Shown: positions 1-9,919, counted from the stretch's first letter. The stretch: 64,000 bases of DNA from Ferrimonas lipolytica (GCF_012295575.1 NZ_CP051180.1:1-64000); one strand, 5' to 3'. Numbers and translations are program-made. Notes: a model not told the origin generated them from the letters alone.

Positions 1-1
1 C

Positions 2-2605
2 CACAGCATCGATATTGAGGTTGCTGTTGGTCAAACCGAGATTGGTGATGAGCAGATCTTCACTGGCATTGTCCGTGACGCCACCTTGCGGAAAGAGGCG
101 GAGCGTGAACTGCTCAGCGCCAAGCAAAAGGCGGAAGAAGCAACCAAGGCGAAAAGTGACTTCTTGGCCAACATGAGCCACGAGATCCGTACGCCAATGA
201 ACGCCATTATCGGCATGAGCTATCTTGCGTTGCAAACCAAGCTGTCGCGCAAACAGGAAGATTACGTCAATAAGATCCATACCTCGGCAGATGCGCTGCT
301 GGGGATCATCAATGACATACTTGATTTCTCTAAAATCGAAGCGGGTAAGCTGGAGTTGGAACACACCCCATTCAGTTTGAACGATACCATCGATCACTTG
401 GTGCAAGTGATTGTGCATAAAGCTCAACAGAAGGAGGTGGAGCTGCTGGTTGATATCGATCCTGAGTTGCCAACCAACTTGCTGGGGGATCCTCTCCGCT
501 TAGGCCAGATCCTTATTAATTTAGCGAACAATGCCATTAAGTTTACCGACGAAGGCGAGATTATCGTTAAAGCAGAGCTGCTCGAACAACAGGGTGAACA
601 GGTACTAGTGCAGTTCTCCGTTAAGGATTCTGGTATCGGTATGAGTGAAGAACAGGTGTCTCGTCTGTTTCAATCGTTCAGTCAGGCCGACGCTTCTACA
701 ACTCGTAAGTACGGTGGTACTGGTTTAGGTTTGACCATCAGTAAGACTCTGAGTGAGTTGATGGGCGGCGAGATCTGGGTTGAGAGTACCTTGGGCGCTG
801 GCAGTACTTTCTTGTTTACTGCTCGGATGGGATGGACGACGGAGGGGAATGGTTCCCAGCAAGCCTCGGTGCATTCGTTGTTAGACATGCCAGTGTTGAT
901 TGTTGATGACAGTATCGCGGCGCGAGAGATCCTCTTTAATCTGGTTGAGAGCCTTGGCTTTAAACCAGATCTTGCCCCATCTGGTGCCGAAGCACTGGAG
1001 AAAATAGTGCAGGCCGAGCAAGCGGAAAAACCATTTGAGTTGGTACTAGCTGACTGGAATATGCCGAATATGGATGGCATTGAGCTTGGTGCTAAAATCG
1101 GCGAAAACGAGTTAATTAAGCACAAACCTAAGTTCGTTATTGTTACCGCGTACGACCGCGATGACATGATTAAACGGGCAAGTCACATTACCCTTGATAG
1201 CTCGATTACCAAGCCGGTGAGCGCATCGACCTTGCTTGATACTGTGATGACGGTTATGGGCAAAGGTGGTGGAAAAAGAAGAACGAGCATTGCAGGTAAG
1301 ATCGACTTTAGTAAGGCGGAAGGGCTAGCGGGTGCGAACATACTGTTGGTGGAAGATAACGAAATCAACCAAGAGATAGCCATTGAACTGCTCAATATGG
1401 CTGGCATTAATGTTAGTGCTGCATGGAACGGTCAAGAAGCGGTGGAGATGGTTGCGGCTGGCCAATTTGATGCGGTGTTGATGGATGTACAGATGCCGGT
1501 TATGGACGGTTACGAAGCAACTAAGCTTATTCGCCAAGAGCCGAAAAATAGCGAACTGCCTATTATTGCTATGACTGCCAATGCGATGAGTGGCGACCGC
1601 GAGAAATGCATCGCTTGTGGAATGAATGACCACCTGTCCAAACCGATCAACCCTAATGAGGTTTACAAGGCGCTGACACAGTGGATTGAACCTACCGGGC
1701 AACCACTACCTGCTCAAGTTGGTATTGAGTCCATCGAGGTGGAGCAAGAATCAATTGAACTGGTGGATATCGATGTTGAGGCGGCATTGGCTCGAATGGG
1801 CGGTAGCGTCAAAGCTTATGTGCGCACTCTGACCAAAGTAATAGATAACGAAGCAGATGCCATTACCCGAGTTCGCGCCGCTTTAGAGGCGGGCGATCTT
1901 AATCAAGCGGTGTTGAGTATTCACACTCTACGCGGCGTGGCCGGCAATATCGGGGCGATGTTGTTGGTGCCACCGGCGGAGCAACTAGAGCAGCAGTTAA
2001 TTAAGCAACAACAAGGCGCGGCTATCACCGCGGAGCAACATGAACCGTTGTTGCTGCAGTGCGAGCAGCTGTTGCAGCAGATGCTGCTATCTATTCAAGC
2101 TGGACTTGAGCAGCGACAAAGTCAGTCAAGCTCAGTTGGTGATCCCCTTCAACAGCAGCGGTTTTTAGGTCTATTGAAGCAACAGATTGAAGACTTTGAT
2201 AGTGCGTTAGGCGATAGCTGGGCTGAATTTGTTGAGCTAAGTGGAACTGACGTATCGGCGGTACTGGTTAGTCAAATGAGCAAAGCGGTTGATGGCTATG
2301 ATTTTGATGAGGCGGAAGTACTGTTAGCGCAAATACAAACTGAGCTCGGTGAGGCTGAACTAAGCAACGCTGCAACATTGACTGCAGAGCAGCTGCTGGT
2401 GCGGCTCGAGCCGATTGCGGAGCAGCTCTCAATGTTTGACTCAACGGTGGTTGACCAACTGGATGATCTGCTCGAGCTGCCACTGCAAATTGACCATCTT
2501 GAGCGACTGGAAGCGTTGCGAAAGCCTATCAGCGAGTACGACTTTGATCGAGCGGAGCAGCAATTGAATGAGATTATCGAGCAGTTGCAGCAGACTGAAT
2601 TATGA
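2..2605 (+). CDS. Hybrid sensor histidine kinase, 5' truncated by window edge (PAS-HisKA-HATPase-REC-REC-Hpt)
   Basis: The frame is open from base 2, so the true start lies outside the window; 867 residues are visible. The first ~25 residues end in the FTGIVRDAT motif typical of the end of a PAS domain. A coiled linker and a HisKA domain follow, with the phospho-accepting His at about residue 60 ([10 protein letters not shown]), then an ATPase domain with a GTGLGL box. There are two receiver domains (acceptor Asp near residues 351 and 495, the second in [11 protein letters not shown]) and a C-terminal Hpt domain (His near 641, [11 protein letters not shown]). A BarA-like phosphorelay is implied. 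The next gene, 37 bp downstream, is an HD-GYP response regulator and a plausible partner. The input signal cannot be told because the sensor part is missing. Confidence 0.93.
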   Translation, partial: HSIDIEVAVGQTEIGDEQIFTGIVRDATLRKEAERELLSAKQKAEEATKAKSDFLANMSHEIRTPMNAIIGMSYLALQTKLSRKQEDYVNKIHTSADALLGIINDILDFSKIEAGKLELEHTPFSLNDTIDHLVQVIVHKAQQKEVELLVDIDPELPTNLLGDPLRLGQILINLANNAIKFTDEGEIIVKAELLEQQGEQVLVQFSVKDSGIGMSEEQVSRLFQSFSQADASTTRKYGGTGLGLTISKTLSELMGGEIWVESTLGAGSTFLFTARMGWTTEGNGSQQASVHSLLDMPVLIVDDSIAAREILFNLVESLGFKPDLAPSGAEALEKIVQAEQAEKPFELVLADWNMPNMDGIELGAKIGENELIKHKPKFVIVTAYDRDDMIKRASHITLDSSITKPVSASTLLDTVMTVMGKGGGKRRTSIAGKIDFSKAEGLAGANILLVEDNEINQEIAIELLNMAGINVSAAWNGQEAVEMVAAGQFDAVLMDVQMPVMDGYEATKLIRQEPKNSELPIIAMTANAMSGDREKCIACGMNDHLSKPINPNEVYKALTQWIEPTGQPLPAQVGIESIEVEQESIELVDIDVEAALARMGGSVKAYVRTLTKVIDNEADAITRVRAALEAGDLNQAVLSIHTLRGVAGNIGAMLLVPPAEQLEQQLIKQQQGAAITAEQHEPLLLQCEQLLQQMLLSIQAGLEQRQSQSSSVGDPLQQQRFLGLLKQQIEDFDSALGDSWAEFVELSGTDVSAVLVSQMSKAVDGYDFDEAEVLLAQIQTELGEAELSNAATLTAEQLLVRLEPIAEQLSMFDSTVVDQLDDLLELPLQIDHLERLEALRKPISEYDFDRAEQQLNEIIEQLQQTEL

Positions 2606-2642
2606 GTGAAAACTACCGAACTAATGGATTAGGGGAACAATA

Positions 2643-3734
2643 ATGGCACAGAGCCCAAAAGCGACCATTTTGACTGTAGATGACACCTTAACCAACATTG
2701 AAGTAGTTAAAGGTGTGTTAGCCCAGGATTATTTGGTGCAGGCGGCATTAAGTGGTGAGATGGCGTTGAAGATTATTGGCAAGCGAAAGCCTGATCTCAT
2801 TCTGCTTGATGTGATGATGCCAGAGATGGATGGCTATGAGGTGTGTCGTCGTCTTAAAGAAGATAAGACCACCCGTGATATCCCTGTGATCTTCCTTACT
2901 GCCAAATCGCAAGAAGAGGATGAAACCAAAGGGTTAGCGATGGGAGCGGTTGATTACATTACCAAGCCAATCAGCCCACCGATTCTAAAGGAGCGGGTTA
3001 AGAATCACTTACTACTGAAAGAGTCTCGCGAGTTTCTGGAGAAGCAGAATGAGATCTTGGAGGTACGAGTCAAGGAGCGTACCAAGCAGCTTGCTGAGTT
3101 ACAGGATGTTGCTATGGTTGCCATGGGGGCGTTGGCAGAATCTCGAGATCCTGAAACGGGCAATCATATTCGCCGTACCCAGCGCTACGTTGAGATCCTT
3201 GCTATTGAGATGGCGAAGCTCGAAAAATTTCAAGATATTTTAACGCCTGAAATAATTACCGCACTGTACAAGTCGGCACCACTGCACGATATCGGCAAGG
3301 TTGGTGTTGAGGATAAGATCCTACTTAAACCAGGCAAACTCACCGACGAAGAGTTTGAGTTGATGAAGTTGCATACGGTTTATGGCCGTGATGCTATCGT
3401 CGCAGCTGAGAGCTCGATGGATTCAGCGGATAACTTCCTGACATTTGCCAAAGAGATTGCCTATTCTCACCAAGAAAAATGGGACGGTTCTGGCTACCCA
3501 GAGGGGTTGGCTGGAGAGGATATTCCATTGTCAGCACGGTTGATGGCGGTGGCGGATGTGTATGATGCGTTGATCTGCAAACGGGTTTATAAGCCGGCGT
3601 TTACCCACGAAAATGCGGTGCAGATGATTATCGATGGCCGAGGCAGCCACTTCGACCCTGATATCGTTGACTGTTTTGTTGGTATTGCTGAGCGATTCCA
3701 ACAGGTGGCCGCCATCTTCGCTGATGAACAATAA
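2643..3734 (+). CDS. Response regulator with HD-GYP domain (predicted cyclic-di-GMP phosphodiesterase)
   Basis: The protein has 363 residues. Residues 5-125 form a receiver domain with DD at 13-14, acceptor Asp56 (LILLDVMMPEMDG) and a conserved Lys in ITKP. A coiled-coil linker (about 130-155) leads to an HD-GYP domain: HDIGK at 215-219 and GYP at 284-286, so the metal-binding HD and the GYP signature are both intact. HD-GYP proteins of this RpfG-like layout hydrolyse cyclic-di-GMP to lower its level, favouring motility over biofilm. It follows the hybrid kinase by 37 bp in the same direction and is probably phosphorylated by it; this pairing is inferred from position. Confidence 0.93.
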   Translation: MAQSPKATILTVDDTLTNIEVVKGVLAQDYLVQAALSGEMALKIIGKRKPDLILLDVMMPEMDGYEVCRRLKEDKTTRDIPVIFLTAKSQEEDETKGLAMGAVDYITKPISPPILKERVKNHLLLKESREFLEKQNEILEVRVKERTKQLAELQDVAMVAMGALAESRDPETGNHIRRTQRYVEILAIEMAKLEKFQDILTPEIITALYKSAPLHDIGKVGVEDKILLKPGKLTDEEFELMKLHTVYGRDAIVAAESSMDSADNFLTFAKEIAYSHQEKWDGSGYPEGLAGEDIPLSARLMAVADVYDALICKRVYKPAFTHENAVQMIIDGRGSHFDPDIVDCFVGIAERFQQVAAIFADEQ

Positions 3735-3757
3735 CAAGCGGGAAATAGACGACTTCA

Positions 3758-3785
3758 GCGGCAGCCAGCATGATGTGGCTGCCGC
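3758..3785. terminator. Perfect hairpin between convergent genes, no U-tract
   Basis: GCGGCAGCCA and TGGCTGCCGC form a perfect 10-bp stem with an 8-nt loop in the 59-bp gap between the HD-GYP gene and the convergent MFS gene. Neither side has a T-run, so it is either a weak bidirectional terminator or a 3'-end stabilising structure. Confidence 0.55.
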
Positions 3786-3793
3786 GGCTTGAG

Positions 3794-4954
3794 TTACAGC
3801 GGCTTGAGATAGGGCTGTTGTGGTGATGGACTAACAGGCACCGCTAAGCACAACAATAACGATAACAACGCAAAGCCAGCCCCAACGAAAAAGACCAAGC
3901 CGTGATCCGTTAACCATACCAGACCAAGCAGGGCTGGGATCACCACTGCGGCGATATGGTTGATGGTGAAACTGACCGAAGCGGTTGCGGCCATATCTTG
4001 TGGGTCGGCGATCTTCTGCAGATAGCTTTTGAGCGCTATCGCTAGGGCAAACAGTAGGTGGTCAATCACGTAGAGGGTACCCGCCTGCCACGCTTGATCC
4101 GCCAGACCATAGCCAATAAACACCAATATTAGACCGACGTACTCAACAATCAGGGCGCGGCGGTCGCCAATGTGTTTAATCAGGCGGCCGATGGCTGGCG
4201 CACAGGTGAGGTTGAACAGGTAGTTGATCACGAATAACGCGGTAATGTCGGTAACAGTAAAACCAAATTTCTCCACCATTAAGAAACCTGCAAACACCAC
4301 AAAGATCTGCCGCCGCGCGCCGGAAAGGAAGGTGAGGCCGTAATAGAGCCAGTAATTTTTCCTCAAAAACAGGTGCTTATGTTGAATAGGCCCCTGTTGA
4401 AACATCGGCACTGACCACACCAGATAAGCGACTAAGGCTAAACCTGATAATCCGGTAAGTAGGTATATCCACTGGTAGTCGAGCTCTAGCCAGCTCATAC
4501 CCGCGTAGATCACCCCGTACGCTAATAGTGAGCCTGCAGCCTTGACGGACAAGCTTTTGCCCATGAACTCGGCGGTTTTATCCTTGGGTAACCATTGCAG
4601 TGTTAGTGATTGGTTGATGGTTTCGTAGTAGTGGAAGCCGACCGACATCACCACTGTGGTCGCATATAGGCCGAGCTCTGATGGAAAGTAACCGGTGAGA
4701 GAGACGCCAATGCACATCAATGCCAGCGAAACCAAAATCATGGTTTGCTCCCGCATCACTAACAACACAAACACCGCAGTAAATGCCAAGAATCCAGGCA
4801 CTTCACGCAGGGATTGCAACATACCAATCTGTGCACCATCGAACTGGGCGACTTCTACCACAAAGTTGTTCAGCAGCGTTTGCCAGGTGGCGAAAACCAT
4901 CGCCATGATAAATGACAATCCAAGCAATAGGCGGGCCTGAGGGGAGAGAGACAC
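3794..4954 (-). CDS. MFS-type transporter of unknown substrate
   Basis: The 386 residues are almost entirely hydrophobic, with about 12 membrane-spanning segments and short loops, matching a major facilitator superfamily permease. A basic loop (IGRLIKHIGDRRA, about residue 255) corresponds to a typical cytoplasmic MFS motif between helices. The protein starts MSLSPQAR and ends in a short cytoplasmic tail. No substrate-specific motif is recognised. It converges on the HD-GYP gene and is divergent from the lipoprotein gene at 5037, leaving about 80 bp for both promoters. It acts in the inner membrane. The family is reasonably sure, the substrate unknown. Confidence 0.75.
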   Translation of the reverse strand: MSLSPQARLLLGLSFIMAMVFATWQTLLNNFVVEVAQFDGAQIGMLQSLREVPGFLAFTAVFVLLVMREQTMILVSLALMCIGVSLTGYFPSELGLYATTVVMSVGFHYYETINQSLTLQWLPKDKTAEFMGKSLSVKAAGSLLAYGVIYAGMSWLELDYQWIYLLTGLSGLALVAYLVWSVPMFQQGPIQHKHLFLRKNYWLYYGLTFLSGARRQIFVVFAGFLMVEKFGFTVTDITALFVINYLFNLTCAPAIGRLIKHIGDRRALIVEYVGLILVFIGYGLADQAWQAGTLYVIDHLLFALAIALKSYLQKIADPQDMAATASVSFTINHIAAVVIPALLGLVWLTDHGLVFFVGAGFALLSLLLCLAVPVSPSPQQPYLKPL

Positions 4955-5036
4955 AAAAGCTCCTTCTTTTTCATGTCAATGTAACAGGGGGATGCCCCAA
5001 TAGTGAAATCAATCGCTGGTGACTATAATTGCATTC

Positions 5037-6155
5037 ATGAAACCGCATATTATTGTTTTTCTCACAGTGACATTACTGCTCGGTTGCAGCGCGACTCCCC
5101 ATCAGCAATTGGCTGCGGATAACCTTTGGCGAGACGAATTGTTTAGTGGTGCAGAGCCGGTGCCACTGCCTGCAGATATATTCGCTCTAAACGACGATAT
5201 GCGACGGGTCGCTGCCAGCTTTCGCCAAGGTGATCATAAGCAGCTGACTCGGTTTTTACGCAGTGATGGCGAACTTGCTTATAGTGGCAGAAATACTCGC
5301 ACTGCGGCCGAGACCTTTGCTAGTCGCAGCGGTAATTGTATGTCGCTGGTTATCATGACGGCTACTTTGGCCCGTGCTGCCGATATCGGCTATCGCTATC
5401 AGTTGGTGCAGTCGCCGCCGGTGTGGGATCGCCAAGGGGGGCTGTATCTAATCAATGGCCACGTCAATATTCAACTCAACGACGGCAATAAGAGCAATGT
5501 ACTCAATGTTGCTGGCCGCTCGACCACCATTGATTTCCTTCCCGGTAGCCAAATTCGCGGCTATCAAGTTAAATTTATCAGTGAATCACAGCTGCTGGCT
5601 CGTTATTACAATAACTTAGCCGCCGACGCTTTAGTCGAGGCTGATTATTCTCGAGCTTATGCACTGTTAAAAGCCGCTTATGCGACCGAGCCTGATTATC
5701 AGCAATTGTGGAATACCTTGGGTGTGCTCTATCGTCGCAGTGGCCAAGAACAGATGGCAGAACAGGTATATCGTTATGCCATTGAGTTGCCTCAAGTAAG
5801 TAACGATGCACTGTATAACTTAGCGCTGCTGTTAGCGCGACAAGAACGGCTGCTGGAATGGCAGCAGGTTCATGCACGCCTTGAGCTCCAACGGATCCGC
5901 AATCCCTATTATTATTTTGATATGGGGGAAAACGCTTATCAGCGAGGGGAGTACGGTAATGCGGTACGTTACTTTTCGAAAGCGATTAAGCTGGCGGATT
6001 ATCGCCATGAGTTTCACTTTGGGATAAGCCGAGCTTATTTTAGCAATGGCCAGTTAGGGTTAAGCCAACGGCATATGGATAGAGCGGTTGAGCTGGCTCC
6101 TCAGAATGAAAAACAGCGCTACCAATTGAAATTAGTAGCGCTGCAGCGACATTAA
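5037..6155 (+). CDS. Lipoprotein with transglutaminase-like domain and TPR repeats
   Basis: ATG at 5037 is preferred over an upstream GTG (5019) because it begins a clean lipoprotein signal: a short basic start, a hydrophobic core and the lipobox LLGC, giving a lipidated Cys near residue 17. Residues ~80-160 resemble a transglutaminase-like/SirB1-type fold: Cys in SRSGNCMSLVIM and His in INGHVNIQL could form a Cys-His pair. The rest (about 200-372) is a run of TPR helices (WNTLGVLYRRSG, YFDMGENAYQRG). This layout is common among uncharacterised periplasmic lipoproteins of marine gammaproteobacteria. It is monocistronic. An envelope role in protein contacts is inferred; enzymatic activity is not shown. 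Confidence 0.7.
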   Translation: MKPHIIVFLTVTLLLGCSATPHQQLAADNLWRDELFSGAEPVPLPADIFALNDDMRRVAASFRQGDHKQLTRFLRSDGELAYSGRNTRTAAETFASRSGNCMSLVIMTATLARAADIGYRYQLVQSPPVWDRQGGLYLINGHVNIQLNDGNKSNVLNVAGRSTTIDFLPGSQIRGYQVKFISESQLLARYYNNLAADALVEADYSRAYALLKAAYATEPDYQQLWNTLGVLYRRSGQEQMAEQVYRYAIELPQVSNDALYNLALLLARQERLLEWQQVHARLELQRIRNPYYYFDMGENAYQRGEYGNAVRYFSKAIKLADYRHEFHFGISRAYFSNGQLGLSQRHMDRAVELAPQNEKQRYQLKLVALQRH

Positions 6156-6184
6156 CCGAAATGAGTTGTTTGGTTAGTGTTGTA

Positions 6185-6715
6185 TTAGGTGTTGTGGTAA
6201 CGCTCAGCTGAGCTAAGCAGTTCGGCGCGAGCTGCGGCAGCGTCTTCCCAACCGTCTACCTGTACCCATTTACCGGTCTCGAGCTCTTTGTAACGCTCGA
6301 AGAATTGCTTGATTTGAGCCTTTAATAACTCTGGTACGTCGTCGATATCGCGAATGTTGTCATACTCTTGCGATAGCTTGGTGTGCGGCACGGCGATGAT
6401 CTTAGCGTCTTCTCCAGACTCATCGGTCATCTTTAACACTCCCACTGGGCGGCAACGAATCACTGAACCCGCTTGCAGCGGGAACGGCGTTGGCACCAAT
6501 ACATCAACTGGATCGCCATCCAGCGATAGGGTTTTGTTTACGTAACCATAGTTGGCAGGGTAAAACATTGGAGATTTCATCAACCGATCGACGAATAGTG
6601 CGCCGCTGTCTTTATCGACTTCGTACTTAATTGGATCGTGGTTGGCGGGGATCTCAATGACAACGTAGATGTCGTCTGGGAGGCTTTTACCTGCGGGTAC
6701 ATCATTTAGGCTCAT
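6185..6715 (-). CDS. ppa: Inorganic pyrophosphatase (family I)
   Basis: The 176 residues match the compact bacterial family I enzyme. They contain the Mg-binding signature DGDPVDVLV (about residues 66-74), the upstream YPANYGYV substrate-site segment and a conserved Lys-rich IKYEVDK motif. The enzyme hydrolyses pyrophosphate to phosphate in the cytoplasm and drives biosynthetic reactions forward. The gene converges on the lipoprotein gene (30 bp gap) and has its own upstream region before the repeat element at 6833. Length, start and motifs are all as expected. Confidence 0.97.
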   Translation of the reverse strand: MSLNDVPAGKSLPDDIYVVIEIPANHDPIKYEVDKDSGALFVDRLMKSPMFYPANYGYVNKTLSLDGDPVDVLVPTPFPLQAGSVIRCRPVGVLKMTDESGEDAKIIAVPHTKLSQEYDNIRDIDDVPELLKAQIKQFFERYKELETGKWVQVDGWEDAAAARAELLSSAERYHNT

Positions 6716-6832
6716 GGACGCTTTCCTTGTTCAGAGCTACGAATTTGTAACGCAAGTATAACCCGCTCATAACCTTCAGGTTAATAGGCGGCAGGTATAA
6801 CTTACCAAAATAAAGTCAGTTGCGGCTTATTT

Positions 6833-7126
6833 GGGCTGTGAAGCAGCTAAGTGTTGTTGTTTCTAATGCTGTTAAAGCACCGGCTAGGCGAGTTTTGGTA
6901 CAAGGGGAAAGTACTACCGCCGTTGATCTTCTGCCGCATTGGAGCAGTTCAGCGAAGCGCTTTGGACTGCGACCTAAGGCAAGGGGGGATTCCAAAGGGG
7001 GCGAAGCGCCCCCTTAATGCATACAAGAATGTGCCGTCGCCACCGCGACATAGTCCCCTAACAGCACCGAAATCGGTGAAGCCGAAGGCTTAAGATAAAC
7101 TTCAACAGCTAACTACGGCACAGCCC
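6833..7126 (+). repeat. MITE-like intergenic repeat, copy 1 (294 bp)
   Basis: The element runs from GGGCTGTG to CACAGCCC, a perfect 8-bp terminal inverted repeat that continues imperfectly inward (AGCTAAGTGTTG against CAACAGCTAACT). It is flanked on both sides by TTATTT (6827-6832 and 7127-7132), a candidate target duplication. Inside are a central hairpin AGGGGGCG-AAG-CGCCCCCT (about 6995-7013), a small stem AAGCC-GAA-GGCTT near the right end and a GTCGC/GCGAC stem. Related copies lie at 35391, 36475 (inverted) and 59207. No transposase is encoded; short open frames inside look accidental. The right flank overlaps the fbp stop codon. Confidence 0.85.
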
Positions 7127-8089
7127 TTATTTGTGGTATTCCAAGCAGGTCTCTACCTCGTTGGCAGAGCCTAGAATTACCGCCACACGCTGATGGATAT
7201 CGGTTGGTTGGATGTCCATGATAGTTTCGTAACCAGTGGAGGCGATGCCACCGGCTTGCTCAACAAGCATTGCCATTGGGTTTGCTTCATACATCAAGCG
7301 CAGCTTAAATGGCTTAGCGACATTCTTGCTGTCTTGCGGGTACATAAAGATACCTCCGCGGCTTAGCACACGGTGTACGTCACCAACCATTGCGGCTATC
7401 CAGCGCATGTTGAAGTTCTTTTCGCGCTTACCCTCTTTGCCTACCAGCAGATCTGCAATGTAGCTTTGCATTGCTGGCTGCCAGAAACGCTGGTTGGACG
7501 TGTTGATAGCAAATTCCGCTGTGTCTGCCGGTACAGTTACCGCTTCATCAACCAACTTGAACTGACCATCGCGAGGATCTAGGGTAAACATAATGGTGCC
7601 GTTTCCGGTGGATAGTGCCAGTACAGTCGCTGGGCCATACAACATGTAGCATGCGGCTAGCTGGTTACGTCCAGGCTGCATAAATGCCGCTTCGCCTTCA
7701 ATCCCGTTTTGTGCTGGCAGTACCGAGAAAATGGTGCCAACCAAAGAGTTGATATCGATATTGGAAGAGCCATCGAGAGGATCGAAACTAACCAAGAACT
7801 TGCCGTCGCTGTGGCAAGCAACCACATAATCTTCCTCTTCCGATGCCAACGCATTTACCAGCGGTTGCGCGGCCAGCTTTGCTTTAATCAGATCGTTAGC
7901 GATCACATCTAACTTCTTTTGGGTTTCCCCTTGCACGTTCTCTGATTCGGTTGCACCTAATACACCGGCTAAGGCGCCACCTCGAACCAGCTCGCTGATC
8001 TCTACGCCACACTCGGCCAAGGTTGAAAGAAGTTGTTGCAGATCGGCATCGATGCCATTGCTACTAAGGAAATCGGTCAGAGTTTGCAT
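7127..8089 (-). CDS. fbp: Fructose-1,6-bisphosphatase class I
   Basis: The start is placed at ATG 8089 (MQTLTDFL), which matches the family N-terminus; a longer frame to 8125 has no supporting features. The 320 residues carry the class I metal and substrate motif [10 protein letters not shown] and the C-terminal AGGIAS segment. The enzyme makes fructose 6-phosphate from fructose 1,6-bisphosphate in gluconeogenesis, in the cytoplasm. The stop codon TAA (complement of 7127-7129) lies inside the TTATTT flank of the adjacent repeat element, so the element appears to have inserted exactly at the gene end without harming the coding sequence. The gene seems monocistronic. Confidence 0.96.
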   Translation of the reverse strand: MQTLTDFLSSNGIDADLQQLLSTLAECGVEISELVRGGALAGVLGATESENVQGETQKKLDVIANDLIKAKLAAQPLVNALASEEEDYVVACHSDGKFLVSFDPLDGSSNIDINSLVGTIFSVLPAQNGIEGEAAFMQPGRNQLAACYMLYGPATVLALSTGNGTIMFTLDPRDGQFKLVDEAVTVPADTAEFAINTSNQRFWQPAMQSYIADLLVGKEGKREKNFNMRWIAAMVGDVHRVLSRGGIFMYPQDSKNVAKPFKLRLMYEANPMAMLVEQAGGIASTGYETIMDIQPTDIHQRVAVILGSANEVETCLEYHK

Positions 8090-8414
8090 GTTCGCAGTCC
8101 TGTGAACTTGTACCAATCTCATCAATTAGCTGATTAATATTGCTGCTTGAAACTTCCCCAGACGGTGTTGTCGAGTTTGCCGTTAGCACGACTAGCAGCG
8201 GCGCTCGACGCCTTGTTTGAAGTGAGTTATCCGGCGCAATAATCAATCACCTAGGTAATTTGATTAGTACTAATTTTTATAAGAAGAAAATTGCCGCAAT
8301 GATAGCGGAGTTAACGGCCAATTGCATGACACACAGCGTTAGCTATATGCGAACGCTGTAGTGCGTAGATACAACAAAGCCGCCCGGAGGCGGCTCTGTT
8401 TACGCTGTTATTGA
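8090..8414. other. Intergenic region upstream of fbp
   Basis: This 325-bp gap holds the fbp promoter region (reading left), a 12-bp palindrome ATTAGTACTAAT at 8263-8274 that could be an operator, and the terminator of the transporter gene at 8373-8400. No further gene is seen. Confidence 0.5.
8373..8400 (-). terminator. Rho-independent terminator of the NhaC-family gene
   Basis: Read on the minus strand, the stem AGCCGCC/GGGCGGCT is followed by TTGTTGT, 15 bp past the stop codon of the transporter gene. Confidence 0.75.
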
Positions 8415-9713
8415 TTAACGCTGACGCCACAAGATGGTGGCAATGGCTACCACGGCCAGCAACATGCAATACCAACCGTGGGCAATGACCGTTAATGGTG
8501 ACAGGGCAAAAGTGGATGCCAATAACAATGCTTGCGCACCGTAAGGGATAAGCCCTTGGATGATACAGGAGAAGATATCCAGAGTAGCAGCGGCGCGCTT
8601 GGGTGATACGTCGTGCTCTTCAGATAGCTCTTTGGCAACGGGACCAGCCACGATAATAGATACGGTATTGTTTGCTACGCAGACGTTGGTTGCTGCAACC
8701 AGCGCGCCCATGCCGAGCTCTGCTGCTTTTGGACTGGTGGTGTTGCCAATCCAGTTAGCAATGCGACCGGTAAGCCAAGCGATACCACCTTGTTGTTTCA
8801 TTAATGCCGCTAAGCCACCTACCAACATCGATAGCAAGAAGATCTCCTGCATGTTGGTAAAACCTTTGTAAATATCTTGGCCGAAGGTCATAAAGCCATA
8901 ATCGCCACCAACCAACGCGGTGCCACCAGCGAGCAAAATGCCAATACTCAGTACCAAAAATACGTTCAGACCTGAAACCGCTAAGATAAGAATAGCTAAA
9001 TATGGCAGTACTTTGGCCAATTCGATCTGCTGTGGTTCTAGCGCCACCTGACCACCAGTACTTAAGGCGAACAACACCATCACGATAATGGCGGTAGGTA
9101 CGGCAACGCGTAAATTTTCGCGGAACTTATCCTTCATCTGCGCCCCTTGAGTTCGGGTTGCTGCGATGGTGGTGTCTGAGATGATAGATAGGTTATCGCC
9201 AAAAATAGCGCCGGATAATACGGCACCAGCCATAACCGCAGTATCGATGCCTGATTGCTCGGCAATGCCTAAGGCTACCGGGGCTACAGCGGCGATGGTG
9301 CCCATTGAGGTACCCATGGCGGTCGCGATAAAGGCGCTAATTAGGAAGATCCCAGGTAGTAGCAGTGATGCTGGAATAAAGGTGAGTCCTAACGCTACGG
9401 TGGCATCGACACCACCGGTAGCCTTAGCGACTGCTGCAAATGCGCCGGCAAGCAGATAGATCAAACACATCGCAATGATGTTCTGATCACCAATGCCTTT
9501 CATAAAAGTTTCGATGGAGTCATTTAGGCGTTGCTTGCTGAGCACCAAGCCCAAAATGATCGCAGGCAGGATGGCGACTACCGGTGACAGTTGATAGAAA
9601 GCAAAGTCTGCACCTTGGGACTGGAAGTAGACCCCCGCGCCAACAAAGATAGCGAGGTAAAGCATTAGCGGTAACAACGCTAATGGGGATTTAAGGGCGG
9701 AGTTAGTACTCAT
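8415..9713 (-). CDS. metT: NhaC-family transporter, predicted methionine transporter (MetT-like)
   Basis: The 432 residues form about 11-12 hydrophobic segments with the NhaC/YfcC-like pattern (GAIFGDNLSIISDTTIAA; ATNVCVANNTVSIIVAGP). NhaC-type proteins were first described as Na+/H+ antiporters, but a MetJ- or SAM-riboswitch-regulated branch (MetT) is predicted to import methionine. Two adjoining MetJ boxes lie 87 bp upstream of the ATG (9800-9815), which strongly favours the methionine assignment over pH homeostasis. It acts in the inner membrane, probably coupled to sodium. The gene stands alone, with its own terminator. The family is clear from sequence; the substrate is inferred from regulation. 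Confidence 0.82.
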   Translation of the reverse strand: MSTNSALKSPLALLPLMLYLAIFVGAGVYFQSQGADFAFYQLSPVVAILPAIILGLVLSKQRLNDSIETFMKGIGDQNIIAMCLIYLLAGAFAAVAKATGGVDATVALGLTFIPASLLLPGIFLISAFIATAMGTSMGTIAAVAPVALGIAEQSGIDTAVMAGAVLSGAIFGDNLSIISDTTIAATRTQGAQMKDKFRENLRVAVPTAIIVMVLFALSTGGQVALEPQQIELAKVLPYLAILILAVSGLNVFLVLSIGILLAGGTALVGGDYGFMTFGQDIYKGFTNMQEIFLLSMLVGGLAALMKQQGGIAWLTGRIANWIGNTTSPKAAELGMGALVAATNVCVANNTVSIIVAGPVAKELSEEHDVSPKRAAATLDIFSCIIQGLIPYGAQALLLASTFALSPLTVIAHGWYCMLLAVVAIATILWRQR

Positions 9714-9799
9714 ATTTCTACTCTCAGTCGGGTGGTAACGGCATTGGGGCGCTTTTAAAGTGCGAGCAAGATACTGGACTTGCAGCCATCCGTCAATAT

Positions 9800-9815
9800 A
9801 GACGTCTAAACGTCT
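9800..9815. promoter_or_regulatory. Tandem MetJ operator (met boxes)
   Basis: AGACGTCT is followed directly by AAACGTCT. The MetJ consensus is tandem 8-bp AGACGTCT, so the first box is perfect and the second differs at one base. It lies between the divergent transporter (start 9713) and mpl (start 9920). Repression of the transporter by MetJ with S-adenosylmethionine is the expected effect. Confidence 0.85.
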
Positions 9816-9919
9816 TTGACTGCGGTCTAATAAATCTCACTAAGTGATTGATGTTTGCTACTGCTGTGTAGCAAAACATTCAGGTAAACTTACCCCAATT
9901 GCGTAACACGGAATTGGCT

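Noticed and set aside
6820-7093. Open frames of 65-80 codons inside the repeat copies, partly similar between copies
   Set aside because: They follow from the copies being related DNA. Frames differ between copies, no ribosome sites precede them, and the hairpins dominate the sequence.
8263-8274. Palindrome ATTAGTACTAAT upstream of fbp as a named operator
   Set aside because: It is too short and AT-rich to assign to a regulator; noted only within the intergenic entry.
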